Positions 36,801 through 44,226 of a DNA stretch of 57,894 nucleotides are shown here, piece after piece; positions within the stretch are counted from its first letter, which is position 1, and the number at the start of each line of letters is the position of its first letter. The position numbers and the translations under genes were made by a program. This stretch comes from Bacilli bacterium (GTDB lineage: Bacteria; Bacillota_I; Bacilli_A; RFN20; CAG-826). The stretch is taken from contig JAEDDA010000004.1 in assembly GCA_016298185.1 (NCBI GenBank), positions 1 through 57,894 on the forward strand, in the 5' to 3' direction. The notes below the pieces were generated by a model, which was not told the origin of the DNA, ran no database searches, and worked only from the letters and a program-made list of their open reading frames with translations.

Positions 36801-36943
36801 GGTTCTGCAAAAGCATCATTCTTAATTGTAGGCATCTTTTCTTCAGCTTTATGGTAGAAAGATAAAAATCCAGTACCCGCTCCTAATGAAAACACTGCGG
36901 TAAATATGCCTGTTTCAAGTAATATCTTTTTCCAAAGTTTCAT
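33839..36943 (-). CDS. Large membrane-anchored surface protein with internal repeats
   Basis: I do not recognise this 1034-residue protein. One N-terminal helix (about 6-28) would anchor or export it. The rest is beta-rich with alternating hydrophobic strands. A pattern repeats at least three times at about residues 270-330, 490-545 and 770-825: P/D-x-x-x-LV-x-x-I, a short helix, then strands and a (G/N)T(L/F/I)-(D/H)F(D/A/E) motif (LNGTLDFDIN, AEGTFHFALR, MKGTIDFELD). This resembles lipid-binding clamshell folds such as LolA/LppX or AsmA-like repeats, but that is speculation. AAGGAGG precedes the ATG. It is encoded 11 bases after the next protein and is likely its partner. Confidence 0.7.
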   Translation of the reverse strand: MKLWKKILLETGIFTAVFSLGAGTGFLSFYHKAEEKMPTIKNDAFAEPPARQDTPTDKYLDGLVNGKALTASYVNLTISQAKEENRSIKRGLANLDLGDININITNLEISIADIENIKLAADLNLQMGNLNLDASIGFFDSTIYLDYADTHFSLHTDDITDVMDMLPTFGVNLQLPEEFSNINFDELTGSLANMEEVKTENEHYFLFNFNENIAIKMLSDDEYHMIGVELPETTLMGMNISAITDIHPLAEDIETLVNPSLKEDAPKYTEFKPAFKLVNGIMDIVNSKQGRANLELDINQKANEESNYEDFMDLNGTLDFDINELALAADLTLDYDNSSYNFKAGYLDETIFASLKNLNVSIEKQSVLSLVEYISNKLGNNTLDDVSNKLSSLTSEINLDKILSIVNDLPVFIHNFTLTETSLSLDIDTNYFNLGLGEISIIVNFNNEHLESLSLSGLTYGLLEINASVKLTDYVEVAFNKDEYVALDPALSLVTTIENLINQDKFGVSFAVNVDDGDETTNDISAEGTFHFALRDKTESELGNGLLKTKRTFDYGAGELTIRDRDNYPHNIKVDAEPYTEEMNGKVLFSYGGASTTRTNARIDYATFDSLFEKIMRLFESEDPHVMEIFGGLMESIQSNPISTILNSANKADLIKLLDYDILTSLNITDSEISAGLSGSILGMDDINPLIKIRYSGDTLSGLDISNLNISGKSITVSINLLDFNQETYEYYDLTEDSSYIDLSTISKLVEEALETSKYSYYHMKGTIDFELDSGFLDAIGSLGGNKTMNTDIQVNTWEGRTKVLAHISNIPVLPIVSVNYSTGLLGECSKDSYLMFDNLDNSASGIGQTGIFHIYRYDKWFSMGKKTQEIKSKYETPYLLNNIIKVLLSDLLGFGDTILNAVNNIQSSGGQIQYEKIIQDYNYQAGYQLTNTSYNGGQMTSVDKYYFAIDIGELAQNQDLKTLAVTVYAKDGKLCGIDINMSINPGVGMKLNLKMFLQDNCSTESHDDMSEGRITSMEAYATEHANDPINGRA

Positions 36944-36954
36944 ACCTTACCTCC

Positions 36955-37857
36955 TTAATACACATAGTCAGTTTCCAAATCTGGAATTGTTTCTGTACTA
37001 TTGTGGTAATAATCTATAACGTTAATTGATTCCGAATCATTTCTTCCCACAACATAAACGGTATATTTTTCATGTACCTTTAGTTGTATAAGGTTAAAGT
37101 TCGTATCAACAGTAAAAGTTAAGTGAACAAGTGAAAATGAAGGTGGTGATTCTAAATTAGACATAGAAATCATTTGTCTTGCATATCTCACTGTGGATTT
37201 TGCAGGATCGAGTTCTAAATCAATAACCAAATTACCATCTTTTGTTTCAATTTTTTCTTCTTTGACGGTTTGACCAGAAATTACATAGATAACAGGTCTA
37301 TCAAGTGTTTTACCCCAAGCTTCTTCAAACTCCGCTTTGGTATAACCATATTCGGTGTCTTTGCTCCAATCAGCGGTACAGTTCTCTTTTGGATTGCTGG
37401 CTGTGTATCTGAAAACATTTTGTTCATCTTGATAGAAACGAAAACCACCCTTTTTAATCGCGGAATAGAAAACTGATTCACTATACCAACGATTGCCATC
37501 TCTAACATCATGACTGCATACTCTTTGCTTAACAATAGCAGCGGTAACATCACAGTGAGCTACGGAATGAGTGTGTTCTTCATTCGCGAATTTGAGCCAA
37601 GAGATATTTGCGACTTCATGGGGTTTGTAACTATCAACATTTTGATCATTGGAATATCTTTGCATCAATGCGTCATAGTCCATTTCTAGCGCTGTGTCGA
37701 TTGGTGCGTCGAATTCATACGCTTTTGTGGATAACATCTTGCCTAGAATAATGCCCACAGCAAGTCCACCAGCGATACCACTGACAGCGACAATTCCAGT
37801 TATGACGGTATTCTTGATGATTACACTCTTAGGTAATTTCTGTCTTTCCTTTTTCAT
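36955..37857 (-). CDS. Membrane-anchored protein of unknown function
   Basis: A 300-residue protein, not recognised. A basic start is followed by one helix (about 14-38, with GIAGGLAVGIILG), and the remaining 260 residues lie outside the cell. The outer part begins with an acidic and His-rich stretch (EEHTHSVAHCDVTAA) and ends in beta strands. It is the first gene of a two-gene unit with the 1034-residue protein, both inserted between recA and rny relative to the Bacillus order. No clear ribosome site; TATACT lies 9 bases before the ATG. Confidence 0.65.
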   Translation of the reverse strand: MKKERQKLPKSVIIKNTVITGIVAVSGIAGGLAVGIILGKMLSTKAYEFDAPIDTALEMDYDALMQRYSNDQNVDSYKPHEVANISWLKFANEEHTHSVAHCDVTAAIVKQRVCSHDVRDGNRWYSESVFYSAIKKGGFRFYQDEQNVFRYTASNPKENCTADWSKDTEYGYTKAEFEEAWGKTLDRPVIYVISGQTVKEEKIETKDGNLVIDLELDPAKSTVRYARQMISMSNLESPPSFSLVHLTFTVDTNFNLIQLKVHEKYTVYVVGRNDSESINVIDYYHNSTETIPDLETDYVY

Positions 37858-37979
37858 ACTCGCAAAAGTATATACGTGTGCAATAAAAAGTGGTCCTACT
37901 CCTTTAAATATATTTAAGAGATATTTTTCTCTAACTCTCTCATTTGGAGAATTTTAATGAAAAGATTAGGTTTTTGGGG

Positions 37980-37985
37980 TATTAT
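37980..37985 (+). promoter_or_regulatory. -10 box of the XRE gene (predicted leaderless)
   Basis: TATTAT ends six bases before the ATG at 37992. The AGGGG between them is too close to act as a ribosome site. Confidence 0.4.
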
Positions 37986-37991
37986 AGGGGC

Positions 37992-38612
37992 ATGGAAGAA
38001 TTAAAAACCATTGTTGGTAAGAATCTCAACTCATTAAGAAAACAAGCTAAATTAACTCAATCAGAACTAGCAGAAAAGTTCAATTGTACAGATAAAGCAG
38101 TGTCAAAATGGGAACAAGGAGCAACCCTCCCTGACCTCGATACTTTAAAGCAATTAGCCAATTTTTATGGTGTGACAATTGATTATTTAACTGAAGAAAA
38201 AAATATCAAAAATCCTCAGTTCAATCCTAAAACTGATCGCATTATTTTTATTAACCGTGTGACCATTACTTGCTTACTTTCATCTATTATTTGGATGATC
38301 GCAACAATCTGGTTTATTTATCCATTAGTGTTCTTAAAACAGACCAATGCTTATTGGCCAATATTCATATGGGCATTACCAGTTAATTGCATATTGATGA
38401 TTATTCTTAATCGACTTTTCTTTAAAAGGAATAAGGATATCTTCTTAGTAGTTTGGACAATATTCTTATGGTCATTGTTAACTGCAATTTATATGCATTT
38501 CACTTTCTTTACCAAACTTGGTTATAACCTATGGATGATATTTATAATCGGAGTCCCCGCACAAGCGGTTATCGCTCTCTGGTATGTGCTCAAAAAAATA
38601 AGGCTCAGATAA
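37992..38612 (+). CDS. XRE-family regulator with membrane domain
   Basis: A 206-residue protein with an N-terminal Cro/C1-type helix-turn-helix (residues about 8-62: LRKQAKLTQSELAEKFNCTD and AVSKWEQGATLPDLDTL) and four membrane helices (about 85-200). Such membrane-tethered XRE regulators often respond to cell-envelope stress. The ATG at 37992 is preferred to the TTG at 37944, which would add an unrelated 16 residues. It is transcribed away from the two surface-protein genes and may control them. Confidence 0.82.
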   Translation: MEELKTIVGKNLNSLRKQAKLTQSELAEKFNCTDKAVSKWEQGATLPDLDTLKQLANFYGVTIDYLTEEKNIKNPQFNPKTDRIIFINRVTITCLLSSIIWMIATIWFIYPLVFLKQTNAYWPIFIWALPVNCILMIILNRLFFKRNKDIFLVVWTIFLWSLLTAIYMHFTFFTKLGYNLWMIFIIGVPAQAVIALWYVLKKIRLR

Positions 38613-38629
38613 TAACGAGCCTTATTTTT
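38597..38629. terminator. Bidirectional terminator
   Basis: AATAAGGCTC/GAGCCTTATT hairpin between the convergent XRE and recA genes, with T runs on both strands. Confidence 0.87.
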
Positions 38630-38637
38630 CTTCTTTT

Positions 38638-39636
38638 TTAATCTTCTTCTTTTGGAGCGGATTTAATTGCTTTTAGTAATTCTTCAATTACTTCAGGATT
38701 ACTCTTTAAGTATTCTTTAGCGGATTCTCTACCTTGAGCAATCTTATTGCCTTGGTATTCAAACCATGCACCACTCTTTTTGACGAATCCCATTTCAACT
38801 GCGCGGTCTAAGATTTCCGCTTCTTTAGAAATGCCTTGACCATAGATGATATCAATTTCACATTGTTTGAATGGAGGAGAGACCTTATTCTTAACAATCT
38901 TCACTCTACAAGAGTTTCCATAGATATCTGAGCCAGTCTTTAATGCTTCATTTCTTCTAATATCAATTCTAATAGAAGCATAGAACTTTAAGGCTCTTCC
39001 ACCAGATGTAGTTTCTGGGTTTCCATAAAGGACGCCTACTTTTTCTCTTAATTGGTTAATGAAGATAACTGCGCATTCTTTCTTATTAAGAATAGCAGCA
39101 ATCTTTCTCATTGCCTTAGACATAAGTCTAGCTTGCATACCAACCGAACTATCGCCCATTTCTCCATCAAGTTCTGCTTGTGGGACTAAAGCTGCGACTG
39201 AGTCGACAACGATTAAACTAATAGCACCACTATTGGCGAGCATTTCAGTAATTTCTAATGCTTGCTCACCACTATCAGGTTGGGAAAGGATTAATTCATC
39301 GATATTAACGCCTAAGTTCTTCGCGTATACAGGATCAATCGCATGTTCAGCATCGATAAATGCTGCTCTGCCACCTTGCTTTTGGCATTCCGCAATTGCG
39401 TGTAATGCTAATGTGGTTTTACCACTTGATTCAGGACCATAAATCTCAATGATACGTCCTTTTGGATAGCCACCAACACCGAGGGCTTCATCCAATAATA
39501 AAGATCCGCTTGGAATAACATCGACATCAACCGGTTGTCTATCACCGAGTTTCATGACGCTGCCTTTACCAAACATTTTTTGAATCTGTTTCAGCGTTTC
39601 TTCTAGGCTGATTCCATTTTCATTTTCTTTTGCCAT
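38638..39636 (-). CDS. recA: Recombinase RecA
   Basis: Strand-exchange protein for recombination and repair. The Walker A is GPESSGKTTL, Walker B is LIVVDSVAAL, and loops L1/L2 hold GEMGDSSVGMQARLMSKA and REKVGVLYGNPETTSGGRAL. At 332 residues it is full length with a short acidic C-terminus. GAGGT precedes the ATG. It follows pncC in the order pgsA-pncC-recA. I see no SOS box in the short leader. Confidence 0.97.
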   Translation of the reverse strand: MAKENENGISLEETLKQIQKMFGKGSVMKLGDRQPVDVDVIPSGSLLLDEALGVGGYPKGRIIEIYGPESSGKTTLALHAIAECQKQGGRAAFIDAEHAIDPVYAKNLGVNIDELILSQPDSGEQALEITEMLANSGAISLIVVDSVAALVPQAELDGEMGDSSVGMQARLMSKAMRKIAAILNKKECAVIFINQLREKVGVLYGNPETTSGGRALKFYASIRIDIRRNEALKTGSDIYGNSCRVKIVKNKVSPPFKQCEIDIIYGQGISKEAEILDRAVEMGFVKKSGAWFEYQGNKIAQGRESAKEYLKSNPEVIEELLKAIKSAPKEED

Positions 39637-39693
39637 ATTTTGTACCTCTATTAAATTAATAGTGTTTATCGTTCAGTTTTTTTGCATTTTTTC

Positions 39694-40149
39694 TTAAATT
39701 TTTAATAATTTTTCTAATACAAAGTCCACTGCTTGTTGTTGAATTTCATTTCTATTACCTTTAAGTAATAGGCTATATACTTGTGCGGAATCTTTCGTCG
39801 CAATGCCAATATGGACTTCACCAACCGGTTTTCCTTCCATTGCGTCAGGTCCTGCATTACCGGTAAAAGATACACAGACATCTACCTTTAATAATTGTCT
39901 TGCATTATTAGCCATGTAATAAGCAATCTCTTTACTAACCACACCATGTTGGTCCACTAATGATTGGGGAATAAATAAAAGATTCACTTTTTCTTCTGTC
40001 GCGTATGTGACATATCCACCTTTATAAAATTTAGATGAGCCAGAAACAGAAGTAATTTGTTGAGCAAACAAACCACCAGTAAAAGATTCAACTGAACCAA
40101 GAGTTAAACCTTTTTCGGTTAAATATTTATTTACTTGTTCCACTTTCAT
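39694..40149 (-). CDS. pncC: Nicotinamide-nucleotide amidase (CinA C-terminal domain only)
   Basis: A 151-residue protein with only the PncC domain of CinA; it would convert nicotinamide mononucleotide to nicotinate mononucleotide. The motif GSVESFTGGLFAQQI and FTGNAGPDAMEGKPVGEV are diagnostic. The N-terminal COG1058 half found in Bacillus CinA is missing. The start overlaps pgsA by 23 bases. Its place before recA follows the Bacillus order. Confidence 0.9.
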   Translation of the reverse strand: MKVEQVNKYLTEKGLTLGSVESFTGGLFAQQITSVSGSSKFYKGGYVTYATEEKVNLLFIPQSLVDQHGVVSKEIAYYMANNARQLLKVDVCVSFTGNAGPDAMEGKPVGEVHIGIATKDSAQVYSLLLKGNRNEIQQQAVDFVLEKLLKI

Positions 40150-40786
40150 TTTTCTTACCTAGTAATACATGTCCATATTTAACCATATAAACAACACCTG
40201 AAAGAACAGATGCAATTGTGCATAAATAAACAAAGATTTGAGCAATCTTTAAACTATTTGGCCAAGTTCCATCAAAGTAGGAGAATGGCCAACTATTTAG
40301 TAATACTAAAGAAACCGCAATCATCTCTAAAACAGTCTTTGCTTTACCAAAGATATTCGCGGCAATAACAACACCCTTTTGCGCGGCAATAAATCTTAAG
40401 GCATCAACAATAATATCTCTTGCCACTAAGATGATTGCGCACCACAATGACCAACTCATTTGGCCAGGTGCATAACTCGCAGGAACAATTAAAAAGATAA
40501 CCATTGAGTTCACTAATAACTTGTCAGCAACAGGGTCGAGGAATTTACCAAGGTCAGTAACTTGATTATTCTTACGGGCTAAATAGCCATCTAAGAAATC
40601 GGTAAAACTCGCTAAGACAAAGAAAATAAATAATCCAAAATATAACCAGTTAATATTTGTTCCTGGAATATTTGGGATGACAAACGATGGATTAAAAACT
40701 CCAATAAAATAGAAAACAACCAAAGTGATTATCATAACCACAATAGCGATGATTCTTGAAAATGTAATCTTTGTAGGTGTATTCAT
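40127..40786 (-). CDS. pgsA: CDP-diacylglycerol-glycerol-3-phosphate phosphatidyltransferase
   Basis: Makes phosphatidylglycerol phosphate. The CDP-alcohol phosphotransferase motif DFLDGYLARKN...LGKFLDPVADK is complete. The 219-residue protein has about six membrane helices. TAGGAG lies 5 bases before the ATG, and the gene begins only 18 bases after the 3' end of rnpB with no terminator in between. Confidence 0.94.
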   Translation of the reverse strand: MNTPTKITFSRIIAIVVMIITLVVFYFIGVFNPSFVIPNIPGTNINWLYFGLFIFFVLASFTDFLDGYLARKNNQVTDLGKFLDPVADKLLVNSMVIFLIVPASYAPGQMSWSLWCAIILVARDIIVDALRFIAAQKGVVIAANIFGKAKTVLEMIAVSLVLLNSWPFSYFDGTWPNSLKIAQIFVYLCTIASVLSGVVYMVKYGHVLLGKKNESGTSK

Positions 40787-40804
40787 GTTAACTCCTAAGT
40801 GAGT

Positions 40805-41139
40805 ATCCGATCCTATAAGCCATGTTTTGTCTAGGACAATTATTTATCTAAGCAAATGCTTACCAATCTCAGTTTGGTTCCCTCGATTGATCTCCCCTAC
40901 CAAATTTGGGTTTCTCGCTTGTGGGGTTTACCGCGTTCCACCTTTATGTTTCCATAAAGCTTCGTCACTGTGGCACTTTCAGGAGCTCCACCATAGTTTC
41001 CCTTAGGTCTTACTCCGCCGTCACGCACTCCTGCGTGCCTAGCGTTATCTTTTCCGCTAGCGCAATCACTACGAGCATCACAGCCCGTGCGAGCATGGAC
41101 TTTCCTCTAGCTAATAGCCAGCAATCATCCAGATCGAAT
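40805..41139 (-). ncRNA. rnpB: RNase P RNA, B-type
   Basis: The 335-base catalytic RNA of RNase P. P1 is formed by ATTCGATC (41132-41139) and GATCGGAT (40805-40812). The conserved core strings GAGGAAAGTCCATGCTCGC and GGTAAACCCCACAAGCGAGA are present. It starts two bases after the gpsB stop region and ends 18 bases before pgsA, so it may be cut out of a longer operon transcript. The order gpsB-rnpB matches Bacillus. Confidence 0.95.
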
Positions 41140-41140
41140 G

Positions 41141-41503
41141 TTATTTAATGTTATGAGGATTGAATCCGTTTTGCCACAAAAATGTTTCTAACGTGTTAAT
41201 CCTTTTAATAAGATTGATATTGTCATCAGTGACATTATCAGTGGGTTTTATCTTGGAATATTTGGCTTTTAATTTACCAAGTTCTATTTCTATATTTGCC
41301 TTTTCTTTTTCTAATGTGGCAATGCGTTTCCTTAATGATTCAATTTCTGTGGATGACGCAAGGTAGTTAGCTTCCACTCTTTCATAATCCATAATGATTT
41401 GATCAAGGAACTTATCAACTTCATAAGGATCATAACCACGAGGTACACCTTTAAAAATTTTGTTACCAATTTGTTCTGCAGAAAGTACAAGCTTAATTGC
41501 CAT
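41141..41503 (-). CDS. gpsB: GpsB/DivIVA-like cell-division protein
   Basis: A 120-residue coiled-coil protein. The N-terminal domain reads KIFKGVPRGYDPYEVDKFLD, the membrane-curvature and partner-binding region of DivIVA/GpsB. A coiled coil runs from about 35 to 90 and a short C-terminal helix ends the protein. Position next to rnpB, as in Bacillus, favours GpsB over DivIVA. It would help organise division-site proteins. Confidence 0.87.
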   Translation of the reverse strand: MAIKLVLSAEQIGNKIFKGVPRGYDPYEVDKFLDQIIMDYERVEANYLASSTEIESLRKRIATLEKEKANIEIELGKLKAKYSKIKPTDNVTDDNINLIKRINTLETFLWQNGFNPHNIK

Positions 41504-41578
41504 AATAAAACCTATTATTTATAATATAGTAGAATATCAGTGTTTTCAATCTTTTTTCTTTTGAAAAAAGAGACATAG

Positions 41579-41587
41579 TGATATATT
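41579..41587 (+). promoter_or_regulatory. Extended -10 of the exonuclease-recU operon (predicted leaderless)
   Basis: TG-A-TATATT ends 9 bases before the ATG at 41597; no Shine-Dalgarno lies between. Confidence 0.5.
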
Positions 41588-41596
41588 GTTAAAAAG

Positions 41597-42331
41597 ATGA
41601 ATAAAAAATTATCACAAGTATTAAAAGGTCATAAAGTGCTAGTCTTCATGGATTATGAAGGCACACAGTTTTCTCATGAGATGATTGCTATTGGAGCTAT
41701 CTTAGTGGTCATCGATCAAAAGACCGGAAGAATCAAAAGAAAGAAAGCTCCATTTAAAACATATGTTAAAGCCCATAATAAAATTGGCTCGTATGTTGAA
41801 AAACTCACAGGTATCAATGAAGAACTCTTAAAACAAAAAGCTGTTTCATTCGATGCTGCGATGAAAGCATTCAAATCCTATTGTGGACTTAACTTCAAGA
41901 AAGCCACATTTATCACCTATGGTAATCACGATATGAGGATCTTAGGCCAATCCATTGCTTATAATTTGGCCTATCCAAAAGAAGTGACTTCTCAAATTCA
42001 AAAGAACTACTTTGATTACTCAGCATTTATTGGTGAATTCATTAGAGATGAAAAGGGCAATCCATTAAGCCTTCTTCATTTATGCGAATTGTTCCAAGTT
42101 CCAGAAGCCGGAACTGCACACGATCCAGAAATTGATGCGATTAATCTCGCAAACCTATATGATGCCTTTATCGAGAAGAAAGATTTGGTTCTTGATGAAT
42201 ATAGAAAACACATAAAAACTCATAGTAATAACTTGCCAACACCAATTCATAACATTGTTGTGAAATTAGCGTCAGGGGAAAATGTTACCGCAGAAGAGTT
42301 TGATGAAGAACTTAAAAAATACATAAACTAA
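41597..42331 (+). CDS. DEDDh 3'-5' exonuclease
   Basis: A 244-residue exonuclease of the RNase T/DNA polymerase III epsilon superfamily. The Asp-Glu pair is in VFMDYEGTQ, the second acid in YGNHDMRIL and the final His/Asp in HDPEIDAINLA. Substrate, RNA or DNA, is not decided by the sequence; it is similar to small exonucleases of Firmicutes. It precedes recU by one base and is probably made with it, which suggests a DNA-repair role. Confidence 0.85.
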   Translation: MNKKLSQVLKGHKVLVFMDYEGTQFSHEMIAIGAILVVIDQKTGRIKRKKAPFKTYVKAHNKIGSYVEKLTGINEELLKQKAVSFDAAMKAFKSYCGLNFKKATFITYGNHDMRILGQSIAYNLAYPKEVTSQIQKNYFDYSAFIGEFIRDEKGNPLSLLHLCELFQVPEAGTAHDPEIDAINLANLYDAFIEKKDLVLDEYRKHIKTHSNNLPTPIHNIVVKLASGENVTAEEFDEELKKYIN

Positions 42332-42332
42332 T

Positions 42333-42935
42333 ATGATCAAATATCCTAACGGCACAAACTACCAACCTGCTCAAGAAAAGAAAAGGGTCTCCAAAAAATC
42401 AAAGGAAGACCTTTCTATTTCTGCGAGCAATAGAGGTATGGATTTAGAAAGTGATATCAATTTAAGTAACGAATGGTATCGCAATCAAGACATTGCCGTT
42501 ATCACAAAAAGACCAACACCAATTAATATTGTTAAAGTTGATTATTCTCGTGGTGCAAGAATAACAGATGCTTATTTTGAAAAGCAATCCACCACTGACT
42601 ACAACGGCATTTATAAAGGAAGATACATTGACTTTGAAGCTAAGAATACAAAGAGTAAAACTAGCTTCCCGTTATCAAATATTGAACAACACCAAATTGA
42701 CCATTTAAAACGTGTTATTAGACATGGTGGAATTGCCTTCTTTATTATTCAATTTCAAAGTAGGCAAGAAGTATATTTATTAGATGCTTCATTTGTCATT
42801 AACTTCTGGGAAAATGGAGAAAGAAAATCCATCCCCTATGATGTCTTCTTGAAGGATGGAATTCTAATAAAACAAGGATATTCTCCGCGTCTATATTACA
42901 TAAATGCAATTGAGCAAAAATATTTCAAAAAGTAG
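42333..42935 (+). CDS. recU: Holliday junction resolvase RecU
   Basis: Cuts Holliday junctions. The 200-residue protein shows nearly all family blocks: NRGMDLESDINLSNEWY, KRPTPINIVKVDYS, STTDYNGIYKGRYIDFEAKN, HQIDHLKRVIRHGGIAFFI and GYSPRLYYI. The catalytic acids are in TTDYNG and DFEAK. It is the second gene after the DEDD exonuclease. Its TAG stop is the left base of a shared terminator stem. Confidence 0.95.
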   Translation: MIKYPNGTNYQPAQEKKRVSKKSKEDLSISASNRGMDLESDINLSNEWYRNQDIAVITKRPTPINIVKVDYSRGARITDAYFEKQSTTDYNGIYKGRYIDFEAKNTKSKTSFPLSNIEQHQIDHLKRVIRHGGIAFFIIQFQSRQEVYLLDASFVINFWENGERKSIPYDVFLKDGILIKQGYSPRLYYINAIEQKYFKK

Positions 42936-42955
42936 CGCAAAAACGCTATTTTTTA
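42931..42955. terminator. Shared bidirectional terminator formed by two stop codons
   Basis: TAGCG (42933-42937) pairs with CGCTA (42944-42948) around a caaaaa loop, followed by T6 on the plus strand and CTTTTTG on the minus strand. The TAG of recU and the TAG of nth are the two ends of the stem. Confidence 0.7.
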
Positions 42956-43575
42956 TTGCAAAAAGTAGCTAATTTGCAGTTTTCACACATTGGTCTTCTT
43001 GCTAAACATTTATATCTTCCAAAGTGAATTAATTGATGATGTAACTTAATCCAATCTGACTCTGGAAATAGTTTCTTTAATTTGATTTCTGTTTTCAAAG
43101 GATCGGCCTTAGAATCCACTAAATCAAGGCGTTTAGAAATACGTAAGATATGAGTGTCTACAGGTAGGTCTGGAATGCGGAAAATTTCCGCTCTAATAAC
43201 ACCTGCAGTTTTATTACCAACACCAGGTAATTTTTGTAGTTCATCTTTGTCGCTCGGAACTACTCCACCATAGTTATCAACAAGTACTTTTGCAATGGCA
43301 ATAACATTCTTGGCTTTATTCTTATATAGACCAATTGAATGAATTATTTCTTCAACATCTAAAAGACTCGCATTAGCAAGTTCTTCAAGAGTTTTGTATC
43401 TATCAAATAATACTGGAGTTACTTTATTTACTGATATGTCAGTTGTCTGTGCAGATAGCATAACCGCGATAACTAATTCGTAATCTTTGTTATAGTTAAG
43501 TTCACAACCAACGTTAGGAAACATTTCATCAAGATAAGATGATATTTCTTTTGTTTTATTTTTTATCGTCATCAT
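42946..43575 (-). CDS. nth: Endonuclease III
   Basis: DNA glycosylase/AP lyase for oxidised pyrimidines. The helix-hairpin-helix is LQKLPGVGNKTAGVI with the catalytic lysine, the catalytic aspartate is in PVDTHILRIS, and the [4Fe-4S] loop is CLARRPMCENCKLATFC with C-X6-C-X2-C-X5-C spacing. At 209 residues it is full length. The start overlaps dnaD by 20 bases; dnaD-nth is the Bacillus order. Needs the Suf system for its cluster. Confidence 0.95.
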   Translation of the reverse strand: MMTIKNKTKEISSYLDEMFPNVGCELNYNKDYELVIAVMLSAQTTDISVNKVTPVLFDRYKTLEELANASLLDVEEIIHSIGLYKNKAKNVIAIAKVLVDNYGGVVPSDKDELQKLPGVGNKTAGVIRAEIFRIPDLPVDTHILRISKRLDLVDSKADPLKTEIKLKKLFPESDWIKLHHQLIHFGRYKCLARRPMCENCKLATFCNKK

Positions 43576-44218
43576 CAAATTGGTCTAACCAAGGAGTCTT
43601 GGCGATTCTAATTGTTTCTTCTAAGTTCATGTCAGATTCGTTATTTAAAGAGGTATAGCCATCTTTTTCAATATCATCCCTTTCTGCCCATGAGAGAAGA
43701 ATCTTATCAACAGAACGCAATGATTTCTTACCTTTAGAAAGAGCTTCTTTTAAAGCGTTAATAATTAATTCATCACTATAACCATAGCTAATCCATTCTC
43801 TAATACGTGAGAACTCCACTTGTGTTAAAGGACGAGATAATAGTTTTTCAAATTCTCCAAAGACATTTTGTAACATGTCATTAACTTGTTTAGAGTTTTG
43901 TTGTGCTTGTTCAAATGAAGTTGTCATTTGGAATTCTCGGAATAATTTCTCTTTTAATGGATTTAAAGAGGTAACTGTTTTATGTCCTTGAGAGACATAT
44001 TCAATAAATCCTCTAGTTAATAATCCGTTTAATATAACATCAATATCCTTATGATTAAGTGTCATTTTTAATGACAAAATATCACCAGTGACAAAAGGAT
44101 TACCTTGAGAAGTAAGGTGATCAATCATAAAGATGACAGCGAGTTCATTCTCGCTAATCTTCATTTTTTTATAGTTCTCTAGTAAGAGAAAACGGAAATC
44201 TATTGCTTCGGTAATCAT
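43556..44218 (-). CDS. dnaD: DnaD-family replication protein
   Basis: Helicase-loading protein of Firmicutes replication. The 220-residue protein has an N-terminal winged-helix (residues about 15-100) and a DnaD C-terminal domain (about 125-190) with RPLTQVEFSRIREWISYGYS and the closing SVDKILLSWAERD. The ATG at 44218 lacks a clear Shine-Dalgarno and lies 8 bases after the cca stop. Confidence 0.9.
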   Translation of the reverse strand: MITEAIDFRFLLLENYKKMKISENELAVIFMIDHLTSQGNPFVTGDILSLKMTLNHKDIDVILNGLLTRGFIEYVSQGHKTVTSLNPLKEKLFREFQMTTSFEQAQQNSKQVNDMLQNVFGEFEKLLSRPLTQVEFSRIREWISYGYSDELIINALKEALSKGKKSLRSVDKILLSWAERDDIEKDGYTSLNNESDMNLEETIRIAKTPWLDQFDDDDKK

Positions 44219-44226
44219 GTGTGTTT

